Positions 52,058-63,775 of a DNA stretch of 64,000 nucleotides are shown here, in pieces. The position numbers were made by a program, and so were the translations under genes. Numbering within the stretch: position 1 is the first letter of the stretch; each line of letters begins with the position of its first letter. Source of the DNA: Sepiola atlantica (taxonomy: Eukaryota > Mollusca > Cephalopoda > Sepiida > Sepiolidae); NCBI GenBank assembly GCA_963556195.1, contig CAUVYP010000244.1, forward strand, positions 434,001 to 498,000, written 5' to 3'. The notes under the pieces were generated by a model, which made no database searches, was not told the DNA's origin, and was given only the letters and a program-made list of their open reading frames with translations.

Positions 52058-53545
52058 TTAGTGCGATTTAAAGTTGATAAGTCTTTTGTTAATAACTTCC
52101 ACATTTATAAGAATTGTGCTCCGAAACTTTGCAGACATTAGCGGACACACATTTTCTACTGAAGTACCAAGTTTCAGAAGTTCAGCTCTTGTACTCCCGG
52201 AGATATGTCGATACAAACTGAATACGCAAAACATCAACAAAATTTAGTGCGATTTTAAGTTGATATCGCTTTTGTTTATAACTTCCACATTTATAAGAAT
52301 TGTGCTCCGAAACTTTGCAGACATTAGCGGACACACATTTTCTACTGAAGTACCAAGTTTCAGAAGTTCAGCTCTTGTACTCCCGGAGATATGTCGATAC
52401 AAACTGAATACGCAAAACATCAACAAAATTTAGTGCGATTTTAAGTTGATATCGCTTGTGTTTATAACTTCCACATTTATACAAATTGTGCTCTGAAACT
52501 TTGCAGACATTAGCGGACACACATTTTCTACTGAAGTACCAAGTTTCAGAAGTTCAGCTCTTGTACTCCCGGAGATATGTCGATACAAACTGAATACGCA
52601 AAACATCAACAAAATTTAGTGCGATTTTAAGTTGATATCGCTTTTGTTTATAACTTCCACATTTATAAGAATTGTGCTCCGAAACTTTGCAGACATTAGC
52701 GGACACACATTTTCTACTGAAGTACCAAGTTTCAGAAGTTCAGCTCTTGTACTCCCGGAGATATGTCGATACAAACTGAATACGCAAAACATAAACAAAA
52801 TTTAGTGCGATTTAAAGTTGATAAGTCTTTTGTTAATAACTTCCACATTTATAAGAATTGTGCTCCGAAACTTTGCAGACATTAGCGGACACACATTTTC
52901 TACTGAAGTACCAAGTTTCAGAAGTTCAGCTCTTGTACTCCCGGAGATATGTCGATACAAACTGAATACGCAAAACATCAACAAAATTTAGTGCGATTTT
53001 AAGTTGATATCGCTTTTGTTTATAACTTCCACATTTATAAGAATTGTGCTCCGAAACTTTGCAGACATTAGCGGACACACATTTTCTACTGAAGTACCAA
53101 GTTTCAGAAGTTCAGCTCTTGTACTCCCGGAGATATGTCGATACAAACTGAATACGCAAAACATCAACAAAATTTAGTGCGATTTTAAGTTGATATCGCT
53201 TGTGTTTATAACTTCCACATTTATACAAATTGTGCTCTGAAACTTTGCAGACATTAGCGGACACACATTTTCTACTGAAGTACCAAGTTTCAGAAGTTCA
53301 GCTCTTGTACTCCCGGAGATATGTCGATACAAACTGAATACGCAAAACATCAACAAAATTTAGTGCGATTTTAAGTTGATATCGCTTTTGTTTATAACTT
53401 CCACATTTATAAGAATTGTGCTCCGAAACTTTGCAGACATTAGCGGACACACATTTTCTACTGAAGTACCAAGTTTCAGAAGTTCAGCTCTTGTACTCCC
53501 GGAGATATGTCGATACAAACTGAATACGCAAAACAGCAACAAAAT
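52058..53545. repeat. 4-unit higher-order repeat (744 bp, two copies)
   Basis: Unit order is I-A-C-A, then I-A-C-A, with copies at 52058-52801 and 52802-53545. The last A of copy 1 (52616) ends in the H-type 'cataaac' while the last A of copy 2 (53360) ends in 'cagcaac'. The I that starts copy 1 is preceded by an H (51872) ending in 'cataaac', so unit 52616 is the crossover product. Confidence 0.9.
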
Positions 53546-54847
53546 TTAGTGCGATTTTAAGTTGATATCGCTTGCGTTTATAACTTCCACATTTATACAA
53601 ATTGTGCTCTGAAACTTTGCAGACATTAGCGGACACACATTTTCTACTGAAGTACCAAGTTTCAGAAGTTCAGCTCTTGTACTCCCGGAGATATGTCGAT
53701 ACAAACTGAATACGCAAAACATCAACAAAATTTAGTGCGATTTTAAGTTGATATCGCTTTTGTTTATAACTTCCACATTTATAAGAATTGTGCTCTGAAA
53801 CTTTGCAGACATTAGCGGACACACATTTTCTACTGAAGTACCAAGTTTCAGAGGTTCAGCTCTTGTACTCCCGGAGATATGTCGATACAAACGGAATACG
53901 CAAAACATCAACAAAATTTAGTGCGATTTAAAAGGTATATCGCTTGTGTTAATAACTTCCACATTTATAAGAATTGTGCTCCGAAACTTTGCAGACATTA
54001 GCAGACACACATTTTCTACTGAAGTACCAAGTTTCAGAAGTTCAGCTCTTGTACTCCCGGAGATATGTCGATACAAACTGAATACGCAAAACATCAACAA
54101 AATTTAGTGCGATTTTAAGTTGATATCGCTTTTGTTTATAACTTCCACATTTATAAGAATTGTGCTCCGAAACTTTGCAGACATTAGCGGACACACATTT
54201 TCTACTGAAGTACCAAGTTTCAGAAGTTCAGCTCTTGTACTCCCGGAGATATGTCGATACAAACTGAATACGCAAAACATCAACAAAATTTTGTGCGATT
54301 TTAAGTTGATATCGCTTGTGTTTATAACTTCCACATTTATACAAATTGTGCTCTGAAACTTTGCAGACATTAGCGGACACACATTTTCTACTGAAGTACC
54401 AAGTTTCAGAAGTTCAGCTCTTGTACTCCCGGAGATATGTCGATACAAACTGAATACGCAAAACATCAACAAAATTTAGTGCGATTTTAAGTTGATATCG
54501 CTTTTGTTTATAACTTCCACATTTATGAGAATTGTGCTCCGAAACTTTGCAGACAATAGCGGACACACATTTTCTACTGATGTACGAAGTTTCAGAAGTT
54601 CAGCTCTTGTACTCCCGGAGATATGTCGATACAAACTGAATACGCAAAACATAAACAAAATTTAGTGCGATTTAAAGTTGATAAGTCTTTTGTTAATAAC
54701 TTCCACATTTATAAGAATTGTGCTCCGAAACTTTGCAGACATTAGCGGACACACATTTTCTACTGAAGTACCAAGTTTCAGAAGTTCAGCTCTTGTACTC
54801 CCGGAGATATGTCGATACAAACTGAATACGCAAAACATCAACAAAAT
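53546..54847. repeat. Mixed segment, 7 units
   Basis: Unit order is D-K-E-A-C-H-I. D-K-E continues the A-D-K-E block copied from near 45.5 kb, with 'cagaggttc' in K and a private 'aacggaat' near 53892. At the A/C boundary 'aattttgtgcg' (about 54288) replaces the usual 'aatttagtgcg'. The H at 54476 is the last H unit in the array. Confidence 0.85.
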
Positions 54848-57800
54848 TTAGTGCGATTTTAAGTTGATATCGCTTTTGTTTATAACTTCCACATTTATAA
54901 GAATTGTGCTCTGAAACTTTGCAGACATTAGCGGACACACATTTTCTACTGAAGTACCAAGTTTCAGAAGTTCAGTACTTGTACTCCCGGAGATATGTCG
55001 ATACAAACTGAATACGCAAAACATCAACAAAATTTAGTGCGATTTTAAGTTGATATCGCTTTTGTTTATAACTTCCACATTTATAAGAATTGTGCTCTGA
55101 AACTTTGCAGACATTAGCGGACACACATTTTCTACTGAAGTACCAAGTTTCAGAAGTTCAGCTCTTGTACTCCCGGAGATATGTCGATACAAACTGAATA
55201 CGCAAAACATCAACAAAATTTAGTGCGATTTAAAAGGTATATCGCTTGTGTTAATAACTTCCACATTTATAAGAATTGTGCTCTGAAACTTTGCAGACAT
55301 TAGCGGACACACATTTTCTACTGAAGTACCAAGTTTCAGAAGTTCAGCTCTTGTACTCCCGGAGATATGTCGATACAAACTGAATACGCAAAACATCAAC
55401 AAAATTTAGTGCGATTTTAAGTTGATATCGCTTTTGTTTATAACTTCCACATTTATAAGAATTGTGCTCCGAAACTTTGCAGACATTAGCGGACACACAT
55501 TTTCTACTGAAGTACCAAGTTTCAGAAGTTCAGCTCTTGTACTCCCGGAGATATGTCGATACAAACTGAATACGCAAAACATAAACAAAATTTAGTGCGA
55601 TTTAAAGTTGATAAGTCTTTTGTTAATAACTTCCACATTTATAAGAATTGTGCTCCGAAACTTTGCAGACATTAGCGGACACACATTTTCTACTGAAGTA
55701 CCAAGTTTCAGAAGTTCAGCTCTTGTACTCCCGGAGATATGTCGATACAAACTGAATACGCAAAACATCAACAAAATTTAGTGCGATTTTAAGTTGATAT
55801 CGCTTTTGTTTATAACTTCCACATTTATAAGAATTGTGCTCTGAAACTTTGCAGACATTAGCGGACACACATTTTCTACTGAAGTACCAAGTTTCAGAAG
55901 TTAAGCTCTTGTACTCCCGGAGATATGTCGATACAAACTGAATACGCAAAACATCAACAAAATTTAGTGCGATTTTAAGTTGATATCGCTTTTGTTTATA
56001 ACTTCCACATTTATAAGAATTGTGCTCTGAAACTTTGCAGACATTAGCGGACACACATTTTCTACTGAAGTACCAAGTTTCAGAAGTTCAGCTCTTGTAC
56101 TCCCGGAGATATGTCGATACAAACTGAATACGCAAAACATCAACAAAATTTAGTGCGATTTAAAAGGTATATCGCTTGTGTTAATAACTTCCACATTTAT
56201 AAGAATTGTGCTCCGAAACTTTGCAGACATTAGCGGACACACATTTTCTACTGAGGTACCAAGTTTCAGAAGTTCAGCTCTTGTACTCCCGGAGATATGT
56301 CGATACAAACTGAATACGCAAAACATCAACAAAATTTAGTGCGATTTTAAGTTGATATCGCTTTTGTTTATAACTTCCACATTTATAAGAATTGTGCTCC
56401 GAAACTTTGCAGACATTAGCGGACACACATTTTCTACTGAAGTACAAAGTTTCAGAAGTTCAGCTCTTGTACTCCCGGAGATATGTCGATACAAACTGAA
56501 TACGCAAAACATCAACAAAATTTAGTGCGATTTTAAGTTGATATCGCTTGCGTTTATAACTTCCACATTTATAAGAATTGTGCTCTGAAACTTTGCAGAC
56601 ATTAGCGGACACACATTTTCTACTGAAGTACCAAGTTTCAGAAGTTCAGCTCTTGTACTCCCGGAGATATGTCGATACAAACTGAATACGCAAAACATCA
56701 ACAAAATTTAGTGCGATTTAAAAGGTATATCGCTTGTGTTAATAACTTCCACATTTATAAGAATTGTGCTCCGAAACTTTGCAGACATTAGCGGACACAC
56801 ATTTTCTACTGAAGTACCAAGTTTCAGAAGTTCAGCTCTTGTACTCCCGGAGATATGTCGATACAAACTGAATACGCAAAACATCAACAAAATTTAGTGC
56901 GATTTTAAGTTGATATCGCTTTTGTTTATAACTTCCACATTTATAAGAATTGTGCTCTGAAACTTTGCAGACATTAGCGGACACACATTTTCTACTGAAG
57001 TACCAAGTTTCAGAAGTTCAGTACTTGTACTCCCGGAGATATGTCGATACAAACTGAATACGCAAAACATCAACAAAATTTAGTGCGATTTTAAGTTGAT
57101 ATCGCTTTTGTTTATAACTTCCACATTTATAAGAATTGTGCTCTGAAACTTTGCAGACATTAGCGGACACACATTTTCTACTGAAGTACCAAGTTTCAGA
57201 AGTTCAGCTCTTGTACTCCCGGAGATATGTCGATACAAACTGAATACGCAAAACATCAACAAAATTTAGTGCGATTTAAAAGGTATATCGCTTGTGTTAA
57301 TAACTTCCACATTTATAAGAATTGTGCTCTGAAACTTTGCAGACATTAGCGGACACACATTTTCTACTGAAGTACCAAGTTTCAGAAGTTCAGCTCTTGT
57401 ACTCCCGGAGATATGTCGATACAAACTGAATACGCAAAACATCAACAAAATTTAGTGCGATTTTAAGTTGATATCGCTTTTGTTTATAACTTCCACATTT
57501 ATAAGAATTGTGCTCCGAAACTTTGCAGACATTAGCGGACACACATTTTCTACTGAAGTACCAAGTTTCAGAAGTTCAGCTCTTGTACTCCCGGAGATAT
57601 GTCGATACAAACTGAATACGCAAAACATAAACAAAATTTAGTGCGATTTAAAGTTGATAAGTCTTTTGTTAATAACTTCCACATTTATAAGAATTGTGCT
57701 CCGAAACTTTGCAGACATTAGCGGACACACATTTTCTACTGAAGTACCAAGTTTCAGAAGTTCAGCTCTTGTACTCCCGGAGATATGTCGATACAAACTG

Positions 57801-58939
57801 AATACGCAAAACATCAACAAAATTTAGTGCGATTTTAAGTTGATATCGCTTTTGTTTATAACTTCCACATTTATAAGAATTGTGCTCTGAAACTTTGCAG
57901 ACATTAGCGGACACACATTTTCTACTGAAGTACCAAGTTTCAGAAGTTAAGCTCTTGTACTCCCGGAGATATGTCGATACAAACTGAATACGCAAAACAT
58001 CAACAAAATTTAGTGCGATTTTAAGTTGATATCGCTTTTGTTTATAACTTCCACATTTATAAGAATTGTGCTCTGAAACTTTGCAGACATTAGCGGACAC
58101 ACATTTTCTACTGAAGTACCAAGTTTCAGAAGTTCAGCTCTTGTACTCCCGGAGATATGTCGATACAAACTGAATACGCAAAACATCAACAAAATTTAGT
58201 GCGATTTAAAAGGTATATCGCTTGTGTTAATAACTTCCACATTTATAAGAATTGTGCTCCGAAACTTTGCAGACATTAGCGGACACACATTTTCTACTGA
58301 GGTACCAAGTTTCAGAAGTTCAGCTCTTGTACTCCCGGAGATATGTCGATACAAACTGAATACGCAAAACATCAACAAAATTTAGTGCGATTTTAAGTTG
58401 ATATCGCTTTTGTTTATAACTTCCACATTTATAAGAATTGTGCTCCGAAACTTTGCAGACATTAGCGGACACACATTTTCTACTGAAGTACAAAGTTTCA
58501 GAAGTTCAGCTCTTGTACTCCCGGAGATATGTCGATACAAACTGAATACGCAAAACATCAACAAAATTTAGTGCGATTTTAAGTTGATATCGCTTGCGTT
58601 TATAACTTCCACATTTATAAGAATTGTGCTCTGAAACTTTGCAGACATTAGCGGACACACATTTTCTACTGAAGTACCAAGTTTCAGAAGTTCAGCTCTT
58701 GTACTCCCGGAGATATGTCGATACAAACTGAATACGCAAAACATCAACAAAATTTAGTGCGATTTAAAAGGTATATCGCTTGTGTTAATAACTTCCACAT
58801 TTATAAGAATTGTGCTCCGAAACTTTGCAGACATTAGCGGACACACATTTTCTACTGAAGTACCAAGTTTCAGAAGTTCAGCTCTTGTACTCCCGGAGAT
58901 ATGTCGATACAAACTGAATACGCAAAACATCAACAAAAT
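54848..58939. repeat. 11-unit higher-order repeat (2046 bp, two near-identical copies)
   Basis: Unit order is K-K-E-A-I-K-K-E-A-D-E, copy 1 at 54848-56893 and copy 2 at 56894-58939. Shared rare markers are 'cagtacttg' in the first K, 'gttaagctc' in the sixth unit (about 55901 and 57947), 'gaggtacc' in E (56253 and 58299) and 'gtacaaag' in A (56444 and 58490). The third unit is an E with c65t, and D has the A-type 'taagaatt'. Translating one frame of all eleven units shows no difference between copies, so this is probably the youngest duplication here. Confidence 0.93.
55034..55219. repeat. Exemplar of unit type K
   Basis: Type K is A with only c65t. It is rare on the left (1653, 10580, 13928, 15044) and dominant from 54.8 kb onward. 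A subtype with c126a ('gttaagctc') marks the 11- and 14-unit repeats. Confidence 0.85.
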
Positions 58940-61543
58940 TTAGTGCGATTTTAAGTTGATATCGCTTTTGTTTATAACTTCCACATTCATAAGAATTGTG
59001 CTCCGAAACTTTGCAGACATTAGCGGACACACATTTTCTACTGAAGTACCAAGTTTCAGAAGTTCAGCTCTTGTACTCCCGGAGATATGTCGATACAAAC
59101 TGAATACGCAAAACATAAACAAAATTTAGTGCGATTTAAAGTTGATAAGTCTTTTGTTAATAACTTCCACATTTATAAGAATTGTGCTCCGAAACTTTGC
59201 AGACATTAGCGGACACACATTTTCTACTGAAGTACCAAGTTTCAGAAGTTCAGCTCTTGTACTCCCGGAGATATGTCGATACAAACTGAATACGCAAAAC
59301 ATCAACAAAATTTAGTGCGATTTTAAGTTGATATCGCTTTTGTTTATAACTTCCACATTTATAAGAATTGTGCTCTGAAACTTTGCAGACATTAGCGGAC
59401 ACACATTTTCTACTGAAGTACCAAGTTTCAGAAGTTAAGCTCTTGTACTCCCGGAGATATGTCGATACAAACTGAATACGCAAAACATCAACAAAATTTA
59501 GTGCGATTTTAAGTTGATATCGCTTTTGTTTATAACTTCCACATTTATAAGAATTGTGCTCTGAAACTTTGCAGACATTAGCGGACACACATTTTCTACT
59601 GAAGTACCAAGTTTCAGAAGTTCAGCTCTTGTACTCCCGGAGATATGTCGATACAAACTGAATACGCAAAACATCAACAAAATTTAGTGCGATTTAAAAG
59701 GTATATCGCTTGTGTTAATAACTTCCACATTTATAAGAATTGTGCTCCGAAACTTTGCAGACATTAGCGGACACACATTTTCTACTGAGGTACCAAGTTT
59801 CAGAAGTTCAGCTCTTGTACTCCCGGAGATATGTCGATACAAACTGAATACGCAAAACATCAACAAAATTTAGTGCGATTTTAAGTTGATATCGCTTTTG
59901 TTTATAACTTCCACATTTATAAGAATTGTGCTCCGAAACTTTGCAGACATTAGCGGACACACATTTTCTACTGAAGTACAAAGTTTCAGAAGTTCAGCTC
60001 TTGTACTCCCGGAGATATCTCGATACAAACTGAATACGCAAAACATCAACAAAATTTAGTGCGATTTTAAGTTGATATCGCTTGCGTTTATAACTTCCAC
60101 ATTTATAAGAATTGTGCTCCGAAACTTTGCAGACATTAGCGGACACACATTTTCTACTGAAGTACCAAGTTTCAGAAGTTCAGCTCTTGTACTCCCGGAG
60201 ATATGTCGATACAAACTGAATACGCAAAACATCAACAAAATTTAGTGCGATTTAAAAGGTATATCGCTTGTGTTAATAACTTCCACATTTATAAGAATTG
60301 TGCTCCGAAACTTTGCAGACATTAGCGGACACACATTTTCTACTGAAGTACCAAGTTTCAGAAGTTCAGCTCTTGTACTCCCGGAGATATGTCGATACAA
60401 ACTGAATACGCAAAACATCAACAAAATTTAGTGCGATTTTAAGTTGATATCGCTTTTGTTTATAACTTCCACATTTATAAGAATTGTGCTCCGAAACTTT
60501 GCAGACATTAGCGGACACACATTTTCTACTGAAGTACCAAGTTTCAGAAGTCTAGCTCTTGTACTCCCGGAGATATGTCGATACAAACTGAATACGCAAA
60601 ACATCAACAAAATTTAGTGCGATTTTAAGTTGATATCGCTTGCGTTTATAACTTCCACATTTATACAAATTGTGCTCTGAAACTTTGCAGACATTAGCGG
60701 ACATACATTTTCTACTGAAGTACCAAGTTTCAGAAGTTCAGCTCTTGTACTCCCGGAGATATGTCGATACAAACTGAATACGCAAAACATCAACAAAATT
60801 TAGTGCGATTTTAAGTTGATATCGCTTTTGTTTATAACTTCCACATTTATAAGAATTGTGCTCTGAAACTTTGCAGACATTAGCGGACACACATTTTCTA
60901 CTGAAGTACCAAGTTTCAGAAGTTCAGCTCTTGTACTCCCGGAGATATGTCGATACAAACTGAATACGCAAAACATCAACAAAATTCAGTGCGATTTTAA
61001 GTTGATATCGCTTTTGTTTATAACTTCCACATTTATAAGAATTGTGCTCTGAAACTTTGCAGACATTAGCGGACACACATTTTCTACTGAAGTACCAAGT
61101 TTCAGAAGTTCAGCTCTTGTACTCCCGGAGATATGTCGATACAAACTGAATACGCAAAACATCAACAAAATTTAGTGCGATTTTAAGTTGATATCGCTTT
61201 TGTTTATAACTTCCACATTTATAAGAATTGTGCTCTGAAACTTTGCAGACATTAGCGGACACACATTTTCTACTGAAGTACCAAGTTTCAGAAGTTCAGC
61301 TCTTGTACTCCCGGAGATATGTCGATACAAACTGAATACGCAAAACATCAACAAAATTTAGTGCGATTTAAAAGGTATATCGCTTGTGTTAATAACTTCC
61401 ACATTTATAAAAATTGTGCTCCGAAACTTTGCAGACATTAGCGGACACACATTTTCTACTGAAGTACCAAGTTTCAGAAGTTCAGCTCTTGTACTCCCGG
61501 AGATATGTCGATACAAACTGAATACGCAAAACATCAACAAAAT
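58940..61543. repeat. 14-unit block (2604 bp), copy 1
   Basis: Unit order is A-I-K-K-E-A-D-E-A-D-K-K-K-E. The first eight units repeat units 4-11 of the preceding 11-unit repeat (1488-bp offset), with the same 'gttaagctc', 'gaggtacc' and 'gtacaaag' markers plus a new 'gatatctcga' near 60018. Three consecutive K units occupy 60800-61357. Private changes include 'cattcat' near 58984. Confidence 0.88.
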
Positions 61544-63775
61544 TTAGTGCGATTTTAAGTTGATATCGCTTTTGTTTATAGCTTCAACATTTATAAGAAT
61601 TGTGCTCCGAAACTTTGCAGACATTAGCGGACACACATTTTCTACTGAAGTACCAAGTTTCAGAAGTTCAGCTCTTGTACTCCCGGAGATATGTCGATAC
61701 AAACTGAATACGCAAAACATAAACAAAATTTAGTGCGATTTAAAGTTGATAAGTCTTTTGTTAATAACTTCCACATTTATAAGAATTGTGCTCCGAAACT
61801 TTGCAGACATTAGCGGACACACATTTTCTACTGAAGTACCAAGTTTCAGAAGTTCAGCTCTTGTACTCCCGGAGATATGTCGATACAAACTGAATACGCA
61901 AAACATCAACAAAATTTAGTGCGATTTTAAGTTGATATCGCTTTTGTTTATAACTTCCACATTTATAAGAATTGTGCTCTGAAACTTTGCAGACATTAGC
62001 GGACACACATTTTCTACTGAAGTACCAAGTTTCAGAAGTTAAGCTCTTGTACTCCCGGAGATATGTCGATACAAACTGAATACGCAAAACATCAACAAAA
62101 TTTAGTGCGATTTTAAGTTGATATCGCTTTTGTTTATAACTTCCACATTTATAAGAATTGTGCTCTGAAACTTTGCAGACATTAGCGGACACACATTTTC
62201 TACTGAAGTACCAAGTTTCAGAAGTTCAGCTCTTGTACTCCCGGAGATATGTCGATACAAACTGAATACGCAAAACATCAACAAAATTTAGTGCGATTTA
62301 AAAGGTATATCGCTTGTGTTAATAACTTCCACATTTATAAGAATTGTGCTCCGAAACTTTGCAGACATTAGCGGACACACATTTTCTACTGAGGTACCAA
62401 GTTTCAGAAGTTCAGCTCTTGTACTCCCGGAGATATGTCGATACAAACTGAATACGCAAAACATCAACAAAATTTAGTGCGATTTTAAGTTGATATCGCT
62501 TTTGTTTATAACTTCCACATTTATAAGAATTGTGCTCCGAAACTTTGCAGACATTAGCGGACACACATTTTCTACTGAAGTACAAAGTTTCAGAAGTTCA
62601 GCTCTTGTACTCCCGGAGATATCTCGATACAAACTGAATACGCAAAACATCAACAAAATTTAGTGCGATTTTAAGTTGATATCGCTTGCGTTTATAACTT
62701 CCACATTTATAAGAATTGTGCTCTGAAACTTTGCAGACATTAGCGGACACACATTTTCTACTGAAGTACCAAGTTTCAGAAGTTCAGCTCTTGTACTCCC
62801 GGAGATATGTCGATACAAACTGAATACGCAAAACATCAACAAAATTTAGTGCGATTTAAAAGGTATATCGCTTGTGTTAATAACTTCCACATTTATAAGA
62901 ATTGTGCTCCGAAACTTTGCAGACATTAGCGGACACACATTTTCTACTGAAGTACCAAGTTTCAGAAGTCTAGCTCTTGTACTCCCGGAGATATGTCGAT
63001 ACAAACTGAATACGCAAAACATCAACAAAATTTAGTGCGATTTTAAGTTGATATCGCTTTTGTTTATAACTTCCACATTTATAAGAATTGTGCTCCGAAA
63101 CTTTGCAGACATTAGCGGACACACATTTTCTACTGAAGTACCAAGTTTCAGAAGTTCAGCTCTTGTACTCCCGGAGATATGTCGATACAAACTGAATACG
63201 CAAAACATCAACAAAATTTAGTGCGATTTTAAGTTGATATCGCTTTTGTTTATAACTTCCACATTTATACAAATTGTGCTCTGAAACTTTGCAGACATTA
63301 GCGGACACACATTTTCTACTGAAGTACCAAGTTTCAGAAGTTCAGCTCTTGTACTCCCGGAGATATGTCGATACAAACGGAATACGCAAAACATCAACAA
63401 AATTTAGTGCGATTTTAAGTTGATATCGCTTTTGTTTATAACTTCCACATTTATAAGAATTGTGCTCTGAAACTTTGCAGACATTAGCGGACACACATTT
63501 TCTACTGAAGTACCAAGTTTCAGAAGTTCAGCTCTTGTACTCCCGGAGATATGTCGATACAAACTGAATACGCAAAACATCAACAAAATTTAGTGCGATT
63601 TAAAAGGTATATCGCTTGTGTTAATAACTTCCACATTTATAAGAATTGTGCTCCGAAACTTTGCAGACATTAGCGGACACACATTTTCTACTGAAGTACC
63701 AAGTTTCAGAAGTTCAGCTCTTGTACTCCCGGAGATATGTCGATACAAACTGAATACGCAAAACATCAACAAAAT

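Noticed and set aside
55716..56054. 112-codon minus-strand open frames (also at 57762, 59250 and 61854) and 81-codon ones at 48183 and 51717
   Set aside because: They arise from single substitutions in a second minus-strand frame that remove its one TGA per unit (c126a, or 'gttccgctc' in two E units). They are repeat copies of one another, not independent genes.
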